Translations under genes and position numbers: made by a program
Notes under the pieces: generated by a model
The model's database searches: none
What the model was told of the DNA's origin: nothing
The model's input: only the letters and a program-made list of their open reading frames with translations
In this document: one piece after another, positions 52,330 to 63,049 of the stretch
Position numbering within the stretch: position 1 is the stretch's first letter
Layout: the number at the start of each line of letters is the position of its first letter
NCBI GenBank assembly: GCA_944472135.2
Contig: OX235262.1
Coordinates: forward strand, 171,863,509 to 171,927,508
Origin: Trichobilharzia regenti
Lineage: Eukaryota > Platyhelminthes > Trematoda > Strigeidida > Schistosomatidae
Length of the DNA stretch: 64,000 nt
Reading direction: 5' to 3'

Positions 52330-53150
52330 ACGATAAGATGAAAACGAGGCATCTCATGGGTGCCAGTTGAAAGCAAATGGAACGTAACTATATTTCTTAC
52401 TAGTCTTTTCATATTCATTTGCAGCCCTAATGCTTTTCGGAGTCAATTTTCACGCAAAATGGATATCTACCAACATTTATTGACAAGAATATCAAGCCAA
52501 AAATTCAGAGACAAGAGGCGCAATGCGTACCAAAAACGAAATTTTACATGGACGTCGACCTCATAGACAACCTACTCAGTGATGTCCTTAAAAAAAGAAT
52601 TACATCTTCTTTAAGAAGTACTTCGTGGCGATGCTGAGAGTAATGTCCTCCAGTCTCTCACTGATCTTCAGAAGGCCCGAGGATGAGATCTCGTAACTGA
52701 CCACTTTTGTGCATATTGATAAGTCCACCGGTTGCTGTGAAGTCAGGTATATTGGTTGTTAGGTGTGTATCCAGTCTTAAAGAGTTCACGAACATTATCC
52801 ATCATTGTTACACATGGGTTACAGCGTCTTTATAAAAAATGCAATAATTGAACATCTTATAGACACTGGTCCCTCTATCTCAGAAACTCCTGCTTCAAGG
52901 GGATCTACAAAGTGAAAAATAAGTCATCTGAGATGATCCATTTTTGTCTCGTTTGCACTGTTGAAGCTATCTAGCTATCTAGATGGAGAAGGCAAAGCTT
53001 TTCATACAAAAGAAAATCTTTCATCCGATTTTGTTATCATGGTATGGACCCTAAAATGGTTTCACTTTTTTTAATTTCTATGACCCTTTTTGACTCATCT
53101 TCCCAGACACTTAGATAATATGAAAAATTTCCTTTGTTTCTATGTGCACC
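52330..53150 (+). mobile_element. PLE group 5 copy, degraded
   Basis: Plus-strand pieces near 52560-52850 mirror the group 5 copy at 11.06-11.35 kb (a worn GDLLSDVF-like linker, CCEVRYIG core, then HEHYPS). The frame 52360-52566 is the linker's upstream part. Many shifts. Confidence 0.55.
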
Positions 53151-53294
53151 CTGATTGCAACTCACTTGTTAGGCTGTTTATCTCATTATGCAATTCTAAA
53201 ACTCTTATTCGACTTCTCATACGTAATGATTAAAATTAGCAACTATTCTCATGATGATTCATTCCTTTCTTACTGCCTGTGTTTATGAGAGAGG

Positions 53295-54375
53295 AAATGT
53301 ATTATTATTATTGTTCCCTTGGGTTCCTAGTGTAATATGGGGCTTCAGCTACACGTCTCCACTTTCTTCTATCTTCCTTCTGCTGTACCTTTCACCTCCA
53401 TCCATGTCATTCCATACTCTTTCAACTCATCTTCACACAATCTTCTCCATGTCACCCACCCTTGCACTGACGTCCCACTCGCCGCGTGCTTCCCTTTCGG
53501 CCTGGTTCCACTCGAGCAATGGCCTGAAGCGCGCGCGATGTCACCCACCGGCGGCCTCCTCAGCGAGTGAGTGTTCAATCCATCCATCTCCACTTTCTCC
53601 TGCATATTTGTTGGTTGGCGATTGCTTCTTGTTTTGTTTTGTTTCTTCCCATAGTTTCTTGTTGGTGATTCTTTCCGGCCCGGCCCGGCCATCTGATCTG
53701 ATCTTCAGTGTAGAGCCAGCGAAGACAGTTGTTGGTTGATGAAGGTCTGCAACAGGCTGTTAGAAATATTCTTTGTGACTCGCCTGCCAAGTTTCTGATC
53801 CGATCCGTATAGGGGAACTGACTGACTTGACCTTGTTTGTATTGAAAATCCGACTGAATTTTGTTGTTGATGCTGGCTGAGTGACGAATATTTCCAGATT
53901 GGCTGTTTCAGGTTGATGAATGTGTGTGCTTCTCGCTTGGCTTCCCGATTCTCGCTCGATTTGACATCCTCGTCCGTTCCGACAGCCTGTAGTTGAGACA
54001 ATGCTTCCTAGCTGGATAAGTGAATGAAGTGACTAACCCCTTTCAAATCCCTCCCGTTGGTGATGATTGGCGCTAGATATTGCTGTTGTTGTTGTTGGCT
54101 GGTTGGTTATTTTCATAATCTCCACCTTGTCTATGTTCACCTGGATTCCTGTCTTTGCCGTCTGCTTCTTCGACCAGTTTGTCGGTTTTCGCTTGTGAGT
54201 CTTCGATTTTGTGTGACATCAAGCATAAATCATTCACGTGGGAAATCCAGGTCTTCTAGGATTTTCACGTCGGTTCAGGATATCCCTGTCTTCTCGTTTC
54301 TCACTGTCCGAGGCACGATACAGTCCATCACAATTAGGAATATCATTGGTGTTAATAAGTACCCTAAGGAAAATG
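53295..54375 (-). mobile_element. RTE LINE 3' portion, second microduplication-bearing copy
   Basis: Shares most small duplications with 33.35-34.66 kb (cacccaccc, catccatcc, ctgatctgatc, gctggctg, gaccgacag). 5' break near 54375, different from the other copy. No intact frame. Confidence 0.85.
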
Positions 54376-55324
54376 AACTTACTGAGAAGTTACTGCTCAG
54401 TGAGGTATGTGTCTTGTTTTTAATAATCCTCTGATGTGAATTACTCATAAATGTAAGAAAACTACTGTAAGATGGTTACACTCCTGATAGGCATCCACAC
54501 GCATTAAAATAATTCTGGTGATCATTAGAAGTGCAGTTGAGAAACAGTTAGAATAAACATTTTGTTGTTATTAAAGGATTTAAGGGAATCGGTAGGAAGC
54601 CTAGCTTCACCTAGTTTCTGCGCTTGTTGACACTTACAAGTTAGTAAGGCGTATCCGCAGTTACCTTGAAGGAACTCATGTTCATTCGGAGATTCAAAAC
54701 CACCTCACCCATTGCTGCAGTTAGAGATGTTATCACTGAGCACCAGTTCGGGCTTGATACTGACTTCGTGTAGGGACACTAGCTCCTTCATGATTGTAGG
54801 TATACCTTGCTGATTAGTGCATATCAAGAAACACGCGACCTGGATTCAAAGCTTACTGCTGATTGCCTCCAACCATCTAATGACAACAGTTCAGAGTTCG
54901 TCGTGATAGCTAACCCGCCTAGCATGACGGCCACATTGCAAACTGGACTGACAACAGAATTCAGTCTGCACTAAATACCAAAGGCTAAACACACGACACT
55001 GGTTACCACCAAGTGTCCGACCAGAATAAACATTCTCTGCTGCAGCTGATCGTAGTAATAAACTGGTTATCTTCGGTTGAAATCTTGTAACAACCATGTT
55101 TCATGTTGGAGATTTAACCACCCAGTGAACCTACAAGAAGTAAATTGTCCCTGTCAAATAAGTAATTCCAAATTAATTTGTTTATTGGATATATCGCATA
55201 GAGTGAAACAGTATTATTTACTAGAGGACAGTTTCGAACACAACTTATTGTTCATAATCATGCCATCAATTGCAGCTTCACGACTTGGAAAACTAAGTTT
55301 TATATTTTTCTTAATTCTCTCCTA
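54376..55324. other. Unassigned, relatively GC-richer stretch
   Basis: No motif recognised and no match elsewhere in the window. Frames stay under 85 residues. Confidence 0.45.
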
Positions 55325-56085
55325 TTTGTGAAAAGCAACAAGTTAGCAGAAGAAGCATAGAGAAACATAGAGAAAACGGAGGTGGTGAAGATTCCTGGGC
55401 AATACCAACAGCAACAAAACAACAGACAGCAATCAGCCAGCATAAATGGAAGGAACCTGAAAGAAAAGACCTCCTTTACTTACCTTGGAAGCATTTTTCC
55501 AATTACAGGCAGAACTGACGAGAATATCCAAGTAAGGGTCGGGAAAGCAAGACAAGTGTTCATTATTCTCAAGTATGTGTGGAGGTCAACAGCACTCAGC
55601 ATCAAAAATTAGATCTGGATTTTCAACTTTAATGTGAAGTCAGTGCTACTATATGGATCACAGACTTGGTGCGTCATAGAGGGCACTTCGAACAAACTAC
55701 AGACCTTTATCAACAGCTGCCTTCGTTCAATATTCAAGATCGGTCGGCCAGAAAAGATCAGCAACAGGGAGGGATCTCTGAAAGCGAATCAACCAGGAAC
55801 CGATTGTGCAACGGATAAGCAGGAAGAAATGGAGGTGAATTGACCATACTCTGAGGAAAACAACCATCAAGTGACATCACTAGACAAGCTCTCGAGTTAA
55901 ACCCGAACGGGAAGCGGCGAGTTGGTCGTCCAGGGGTGACTTGGAGGAGGTCATTTGAAGAGGAGATGAAAGCATGTGAGCAGACCTGGAGGCAGGTGAA
56001 AACTGTAGCAGAGAACCGAACGGAATGAACAGGTATGGCTGAAGCCCTATGTTCCTCTAGGAATCAAAAGAAATAATAATAATTT
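55325..56085 (+). mobile_element. RTE LINE 3' portion
   Basis: Frames 55382-55612 and 55634-55843 carry SFTYLGSIFPITGRTDENI and the C-terminal part with QTWCVIEGTSNKLQTFINS. Tail 'gccctatgttcctctaggaa' and AAT run. Fewer breaks than the 53-kb copy. Confidence 0.85.
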
Positions 56086-56094
56086 CCTTTTCGT

Positions 56095-56605
56095 CTTAGG
56101 AGAAGAAGAATTTTCCAGACGTCCGGCTGGAAAGGTGTTGAATCATTCCTATTACACGTAGTCGCAGTTGATTCAATAAACAGAGCTTCTGCTATCAATC
56201 TCTCCCTCCACCCTGCTGTTACATCAGATTTTAAAACTGTCATCCTATCCCATCCTATTGTTTAGTTGTGTGCAATAGCATGTAGTGACTGATATAGCTG
56301 AACTATTCTCCAGATTTATTTTCTCATTCAGGTCACCTATTCTAGGTTGTTCTGTGTTTTTATTCTCCGCTAGTTTGACTGGCCCTGATCTACTACTTTG
56401 ACCCATGTATTTGACCTGACAATCACTGCAGGGTATTAGTTTTTTGTTGACTCCATAGGATCAATCCTTTAACCGATAAAGCCTTTTTCTAATTGGGTTT
56501 GTGGGGGTTTTGAATGCCAGCCACTTTTATTCCTGCTTTGTTAAAAAGTCTTCACCTTAAGGTTTCCTAGGTTCTTTCTTTCTATGGAAGTACTACTGAT
56601 GATTT
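56095..56605 (-). mobile_element. PLE group 2, minus arm of a second inverted pair
   Basis: Minus strand: a RILNKAG-like linker near 56530, endonuclease near 56400-56440 (CSDCQVKYMGQS region, broken), tail sequence to 56095. Confidence 0.65.
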
Positions 56606-56935
56606 GAAAGTTTCAAAATCTAATGCAACAGGTGGGTGGAGGGATAGATTGATAACAGAAGCTTCATTTATCGAATCAACTGCAAACGCGTGTAATAGGA
56701 ATGATTCAACACCTGTCCAGCCGGACATCTGAAAAATTTTACTACTCCTTCGACGATGATAGGAAAGAATAAAGAAAACTACAGAACTCAATTTTCGAAT
56801 TTGTGTAGTTACAATCGATGGTATGATTGTGAATTATAATGAATTGTAGGCAAAACTGTGTCATCCACCAGTTAGTAATCCTGTTTCACAGTGTGTGATG
56901 TATCTAATAAACAATTTAATACTGAATTACATACT
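56606..56935 (+). mobile_element. PLE group 2 tail, plus arm of the inverted pair
   Basis: 56610-56750 is the inverse of about 56105-56245 ('gattgataacagaagcttc'). It continues through the 3' UTR to 'taataaacaatttaatactg', as in 9.92-9.95 kb. Confidence 0.65.
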
Positions 56936-57599
56936 ACCACAGTGTTCAAGTTTTACACATATATTAATCTATCAGACAGGCTCTAACTCTCACAGTTCGA
57001 ACAACATTTTAAGTATTAATAGTAGAATAGTTATTATACTAAGTCGGAAATATAGATCTTTTTTCACTAAAATATTGCTAAGTCATTCTGTAAGGTCTGT
57101 TTTTATAAAATGTACAATTTACCTGATATATTTTAAAAATTTCCCTTCCGTTACATATAGACTACCTTTCTCACTTCCTTCCCTGTCTCCTTGATATACC
57201 TTACAGGATTTCTGAAAAAAAAGTGAAATCTGTTTTATATATACGTCACTGAATTTCTCAAATTATTTAAAAATAATTTTTATACATTCTATACATTTTG
57301 TTATGCCATGTGTAGAGCTGATAATAATAATAATAATAAAACTTATCTGTTTTGATTAGACTTCATCAAATGTACATATATTCACTTCTCTACTGAAAAT
57401 ATGAACCAGTAAACTATTTCATCAGCTTAAGGCATTTTATTTATTACGGTTGAAAAAAGTTGTACAGAAAAATGAATTTCTGTGTGTCATTTTGTAAATT
57501 CAATTTGCTTTGGTTTCTTTCAAAATAGTCAGGGGAAAACCTAAGCGATATGGACATATCTTTCGCTACTCAGCAGATACACGGTACCAATCACTATAT
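56936..57599. other. Unassigned AT-rich stretch with AAT microsatellite
   Basis: (AAT)6-type run near 57322. No gene or element recognised. Confidence 0.4.
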
Positions 57600-57765
57600 A
57601 TGTATATATATATAATAGTTAGTAATAATAGCTTTATTACAAAGAGCACTTTTGATACAAATGTGAAATTTTTAGCATGTAGTACGCTATTGCATCTGAT
57701 TCTACTATTATAAAGGTATAAAGAGGGCCATTTTGCTTAGGTTTTCCCGATAAATTAATGGTGTC
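57600..57765 (-). mobile_element. CR1-like LINE 3' end fragment
   Basis: 'aataatagctttattacaaa' and 'ttttagcatgtagtacgcta' match 63.06-63.14 kb. Confidence 0.6.
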
Positions 57766-58106
57766 ATACCTTACACACCTTTCTCATAATATAAAATATG
57801 AGTTTGTCAAATAAAGATAGATGCAGTTGAAAAATGTATCATAAACGTATTGAGCGATCTTCTAAAGAAGAAATTGATTGACAGCAATACGTACAATGAT
57901 TTGAAACCTCGAAGGTTCATCAACAAGTATGGAAGATCTGAAGTCACAAATGTAGAACAATTCACAGTGGGTAAAAAGCCAGTCTACATTCAGCTTGATT
58001 ATAAAGGTGAAAATATTGCAGCAATGATCAACAGAAGGCTGAGTGCATCACTAGCCAGAGCCTATCCTGTAGCTAAGCTCGTCCCGTCTATCGAACAACT
58101 TGCTCT

Positions 58107-58466
58107 TTGGTGCAATCAAAAATCGATAGATATCCTTCTCATATTAACTCCAGCTGTATATACAAATTTACATGTATCTGTGGGAGAAGTTACATTGGAA
58201 GGACAGAAAGAAGGGCATATCTACGATTTTCTGAACATGTACCAAAAAGCCTATGTCTAAAAGGGACAAATGCTTTAAACAATGCCATCGCCAGTCATCA
58301 CCTTGACACAGGTCATGAGGTGGATGTCGCAAGATCGTTCAAAATTATCAACAGGCAAAAGAGTTCAATTCTCCTCAAGTTTGTTGAAGCCATTTCCATC
58401 AAATGCCTGAAACCTGATTTGTGCGTTCAGAAAGAAGCGGTTATCAGTCTTCCTTTGCCACTCTAG
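58107..58466 (+). pseudogene. PLE group 1 GIY-YIG endonuclease, best preserved frame
   Basis: 119 residues: CIYKFTCICGRSYIGRTERR, then RFSEHVPKSLCLKG, HLDTGHEVDVARSFKI and a C-terminal LKPDLCVQKEAVISL. Cys pair, YIG, Arg, Glu-His and the His-x4-H region are all present. Only the join to the upstream linker frame is broken (a single-base loss near 58085). The domain alone may be folded. Confidence 0.75.
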
Positions 58467-58681
58467 TAACTGGATATTTTTATCTCTCTTTCCTCCGAAT
58501 GTGAAATGCTAAAAGTTCCATTGTGTTTGATTATTATTGTTCGGAATAGTGTTTTATATTACATATCAATGCATTATTACTGTATGTAAATATTGATCGA
58601 TTGATTTTTGTTTAAACTTAACTCTGTGCAAGTATGTTAAAATTGTTGTTGTAGATACATTTAATAATGTCTTTGCCATGT

Positions 58682-58735
58682 AAGCGGTTGACGAGAAGGC
58701 AACGAAATAAAAGATGGTACCAATTTATTCTGCAA
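58682..58735 (+). ncRNA. Hammerhead-like end of PLE group 1, core changed
   Basis: AGCGG, TTGACGA (first core C changed to T), GAAGGCAAC, GAAA, then stem III with one mismatch and CTGCA. Likely inactive. Confidence 0.55.
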
Positions 58736-58784
58736 AAACTGTAGTTCTTCTTGCTTTGTTCAAATAAAGTGTCATATGGTTTTC

Positions 58785-59010
58785 ATACATAGTTGTTCAA
58801 GCACAACATTTTCTATACTTGCTTGTGGTTCTGCCTGATGAGATATTCGCAAGGAGAGACTTCTGTATAGAGAGGACGTTCAGGGTCCGACTGCATAATA
58901 TTCTCTAATTTCTTGCATCAGTCGATGTGTCTGTCTACGAGAGTATTTACAAGTTGGTTTAACGACACACCACTTGTCCTCCTGACAGCCTCCAATGTCG
59001 GTCTTTAAGT
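58785..59010 (-). mobile_element. CR1-like LINE fragment
   Basis: 'ttctgcctgatgagatattcg' class sequence and 'gtctgtctacgagagtattt' match 63.32-63.44 kb. Confidence 0.5.
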
Positions 59011-59044
59011 AACCAAGTCTATCTTCCAAGCAACCGAGGAAAGC

Positions 59045-60325
59045 TTAAATTTGGGAGAGCAGTAAGGAAGTCTGGAGAAAAACGAAAGGTGCCTAATGAT
59101 TGGAAGAGGGGCACCCTCGTCAAACTGCCAAAGAAGAGCGACTCAGGTCTTTCTCTACAATAATTGGTGTGGAATAATACACCTGTTTACGCCAAGTGAA
59201 ATACTAAGTCGCATCATCCTAAAGAAGATACAGGATGCCCGGAAACAGCACTGCACCATCCCCACCGGGACAAGCTGGTTAGGTTCAGGAAAGGCAAATC
59301 ATGTGCTCATCAAATTGCAGCTCTACGCATGGTCATCACAGGACAAAGTATAGAATAGTGATCAAACCTCTACCTCAACTGCCTTCGTCGACTTTGAAAA
59401 GGCTTTTGACAGTGCAGCGATGACTGAGAAGTAATTTAAAAACTGCTTCTACACTACGGCGTGCAGTGCTCGAGTCTTTATCAACCTCATTCAACAGCTA
59501 GCTGGCTATATGACAACGCCACGTGTCGGGTTTCGTTGATGATATATGTCTAATTTCACACAAACTCGAGGACTTGCAAGCGAAAAGCAATAAATTGGCT
59601 GAAGAGGCAGGAAGAACAGGACTGTAGGCACAGAGAGAAGACGGAAGTGATGAAGATAACCAACGAGCAGTAACATCAACAACAAGCAGCACTTGTCACC
59701 ATAAACGAGAGAGATTCAAAAGAGGTTACCTAGGAAGCATCTTTTCATCTACTGGCAGAATGGACGAAGATGTCAAACTCAGAATTGGAAAGGCAAGATA
59801 TGCTTTCATCAACCTGAAACCAGTTTGGAAATCTTTCACATTCAGCTTAAGGAACATGATTTGGATTTTGAACACCAATTTCAAGTTGGCCCTTCAGTAG
59901 GGGGCAGAAACTTGCACTGCGTGTCACAAAAATGATATCCAACAGCCTGCTGCCAACTTTGTTGGCTGGCTCCATACTGAACATCAAATGGTAGGCCGAA
60001 AAGAATAAACAAAAAGGAACTGTGGGAACAAACCAACCAAGAACCGATCGCTGAACAAATATGTAGGAGAAAATAGAGGTGGATTGGGCATACTTTGAGG
60101 AGACATCACATGCCAGGCCAACGCTTGAGTGGAATCCAAATTGAAAGCGAGGAGAGTGGGTCATCAGTGAGAGGGTGACAAGAAGAAGATTGTGTGAGGA
60201 AGAGATGAAAGAGTTCGGTCAGTCTTGTAACCAGCTGAAAAATATGGGAGAAAACAGAATAAAGTATAGATGTGTTGCTGAAGCCCTATGTTCCAAATGG
60301 AACCCAAGGGAATAATAATAAAATA
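59045..60325 (+). mobile_element. RTE LINE, 5'-truncated within the reverse transcriptase
   Basis: Starts at VPNDWKRGTLVKLPKK-like sequence (about 59085) and runs through a broken RT ('tgactttgaaaaggcttttga' near 59390 = DFEKAFD) and a deletion past the FADD region (LGSIFSSTGR-like at 59730) to a tail 'gccctatgttccaaatggaa' with 'cccaagggaataataata'. Dead copy. Confidence 0.8.
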
Positions 60326-60524
60326 AATAGACAGCAGAGACTGCCCGAGTAATTCCCAACCGTGTGGGATTGTTAGCACTCAATCCTTGCACACTAGGAG
60401 AGATGAGTAACATAGGTATCTAGTCTAAACCCATCACCAATAAAAAATGAGGAAGTTCAAAACAAAATGAAACAAACATTGAAATGAGTTTAATGGTCTA
60501 TGACGTTTGAATAAAGCGGGAACA

Positions 60525-61340
60525 ACAGCCGTTTGTCCGGGATAAAATGGTACCATTATTCATTTTATTGGCTTCTCATCATCAGCTTCATAGAGTCTAA
60601 AGAAATCAATTACGTTTGCGTACAGAATTATTTTTATTACACCTGTAAGTGTTATATAATATCAGTTGTTTACTGGAGGCTCCAAACTCAATAAACAGTG
60701 CTCAAGTAATTACACTTATATAGTTCATACTCAAAAACTTCACGTCTAAACAAAGAGTTACGTAACAGAGGAACAGGTGAATAAGCTGATGAGTTACTAA
60801 TAAATTGAGTAACAATGTGGTGATTTGAATGCAAATGATAGAAATAAGAGACAAGCGAAGTTACACAATATCAAACGAGGAGAGGTTAAGGCTACAGATT
60901 ACTCAATCACTTGAAAGAAATAATAAGGACATCCAGTTATCGGGGCAAAGGACAGAATGATAACTGCTTCTTTCTGAACACTTTAACTGGGTTTCAGTTG
61001 TCTGATTGCCATCGCTGAAGCGAACTTGAGGAGAAGCGAACCATTTTACCACATGATCCGTATTAATGAGATGTTTCGCAATGGCACTATTATAAACACT
61101 TGTTCCCTTGAAATGTAGGCATTTTGGTACATGTTCAGAATAGCGAAGGTGTGCCCTTCTTTCTTTTCTCCCAGTGTAACCCCTACCCGCGGATACATAT
61201 AAATCTGTATACACGGTTAGATTTAACATGAAAGGGATATCTGTCGACCTCTGACTGAACCAGAGAGCAGGTCGTCTGATAAATGGGAACCAACCTAGCT
61301 ATGACAGACGACGTTTCACTTATAAACTTCAAATATGCAT
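60525..61340 (-). mobile_element. PLE group 1-like copy with diverged hammerhead-like end
   Basis: The minus frame 60903-61229 contains the endonuclease with GRGYTGRKERRAHLRYSEHV (YIG changed to YTG) and NSAIAKHLINTDHVV. The 3' end 60530-60600 keeps CTGATGA and the 'ggtaccattttat' stem, but GAAA is lost. Confidence 0.7.
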
Positions 61341-61439
61341 ACAACAGTTAGGTGTTTTCAAATCCTAAAGAAAAATAATGAAAATAATAGAAATTAATAA
61401 TTTATGTGGGTGCAATGTAAACTGTTTCACGATACAGAG

Positions 61440-61655
61440 AAGTTAGAATTCACGGGCTGGCCATTCAATCGCGTCCAAGTGGCTGAATGTTATACAAGCT
61501 TGCTTGTCTTGTAACCGGAAGGTCCTGAGTTCGAAATCTGGTGGTGGGTGCGTACTGCCGGAGATTCCCAAACTAGGCTGATGAAACAGCTCTCCAGTAC
61601 TCCCTGTTGGTTTTCAGCAGTTCTCTAACTGATATGTATGCGTGATCAACTCGTA
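61440..61655 (+). repeat. S1 repeat with six-pair stem I
   Basis: Head with GAGTTCGAAATC. The hammerhead-like block 61552-61600 has GTACTG/CAGTAC stem I (six perfect pairs) and GAAAC, but the core reads CCGGAGA and the cleavage triplet CTC. Confidence 0.7.
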
Positions 61656-61719
61656 AAAAACATAAAATACTATTTAATATGATTCTGTGATTGAAAAATA
61701 AGGTAGCATTATTTCAAGC

Positions 61720-61885
61720 ATGGTCACAGACTGACTTCAATGATAGAATCACGAAAAACCAGGGAATGTTGGACAGCTGATCCGCTCTTGTTTGAAACTC
61801 CTCATCAGGAAACACCCATGACACCAATGGGGATCTAATCAAGGATTCATATCCCTGCTAACCAATTTTGAGAATAAACCCAGCC
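61720..61885 (-). repeat. S1 repeat remnant, minus strand
   Basis: CTGATGA core intact on the minus strand (near 61798), but the GAAAC box is lost. Ends converge tail to tail with 61440-61655. Confidence 0.5.
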
Positions 61886-62424
61886 TTCACAAGTGACTGA
61901 TCACATGATGAAGTTACTTTAGGTTTTCTGGGATGTCATGACCACTGGGATCCCCCAAAGAGGTTGTGTGGGCAGAAGAATAGCTTTCTCTCTGTATATC
62001 ACAAAATAGCTGAAGTTAGGAGTGATGGGTTAGTTGATTTCGTTCCAAAGGCCGAATGGTCAACGATGTCACTTTGTAACACAAAGGCCGTGATTCCAAT
62101 TTCCTGTGAAGTCAAGGATGATTACTATCGAGAAGTTCTAAGTAAAGGAGATACAGCTATCCAGAACCCTTCCGTCAATCTATGATCAAACCTGAAGTCA
62201 GTTAGATCCCTACAAAATTGTTACTTGAAAAAATGTACGAACTTGACCACATTGAAGGCTGATTGTGTAAATGCGATGCAAACAACACCTAAAGTTAAGC
62301 ACAGCGAAGACTGAATCCTTTCATAGTATCTGCTCATAGTTAATTTCATTGGATGGTTAACAGGTGGTTTTCAGCTCGCCGTAAATTAAGCACTTAAGAA
62401 AATACTTTTTTCCCATGTTTTTGT
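61886..62424. other. Unassigned stretch
   Basis: A 73-residue frame (61964-62185, plus) has no recognisable features. Ends in 'ccctacaaaattg', an S1-like boundary near 62208. Confidence 0.4.
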
Positions 62425-62612
62425 TCGTTGGTGGCACAGTGGTTAGGACTCTCGCCGACCATGCACATGGTCGAGGTTCGATCCGCTGCCGACGCACACC
62501 TGATATCTATGGTTGGCCTGCAAAATTTGGGCTACCGATAGCCATACTGAAAATTCCATATTGTACCAAAAATGCAGTGTGGAATCAAGCTGTAATCAAA
62601 AATAAAAAAATA
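62425..62612 (+). mobile_element. SINE-B, complete
   Basis: tRNA-like head (A box TGGCACAGTGG, B box GGTTCGATCC), body 'acacctgatatctatggttg', tail 'ctgaaaattccatattgtac' to 'tgtggaatcaagctgtaatc' and an A-rich end. The tail equals the CR1-like LINE 3' end. Confidence 0.8.
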
Positions 62613-62634
62613 CTGACAGCTGTTCTTTCATCTA

Positions 62635-62790
62635 ATCCTAATAACGATAATAATTTGCTTTATTCAGAACAGTAGTTGTTGATACAGAATGGAATTCTCA
62701 GGATTTTACTACAGTATTGCGCATCCAGTTTGTATATTAACAATAAATAAAATTCTACATAGATTAAGGTTAATCTCGATTAGTTTTGAC
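62635..62790 (-). mobile_element. CR1-like LINE 3' end fragment
   Basis: 'aataatttgctttattcaga' and 'gaatggaattctcagg'. Truncated soon after the 3' UTR. Confidence 0.6.
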
Positions 62791-63049
62791 AACAACGTAT
62801 TAGCACGTCGGTAGCAAAGCCAAAAGTGAACAGAGTGTTTGAAGTTGTTAGAAAAGTAGATGCTAGCATATTTACTGGTGTAAGCGGTAACAAAATGGTC
62901 GAGATAAACAGAGTGTGAAAGAAAGAAGAAGAATGTATTAAATGGAGTTTGTAAGGAAGAAAGAAACAAAGCAGCACATAACAGAGAAAAAAAAAGAGAG
63001 AAAAGGAAAAGAGAGAAAGAAAACGTTTAACTACAAATGATATGAGTTA

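Larger units (their letters stand above)
57790..58770 (+). mobile_element. PLE group 1 copy, endonuclease and hammerhead-like end
   Basis: Begins with a leader block (SDLLKKKLIDSNTYNDLKPR) absent from the other copies here, joined directly to the linker without the reverse transcriptase. GIY-YIG domain in frames 57850-58260 and 58107-58466. The 3' UTR matches 35.95-36.25 kb. Confidence 0.8.
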
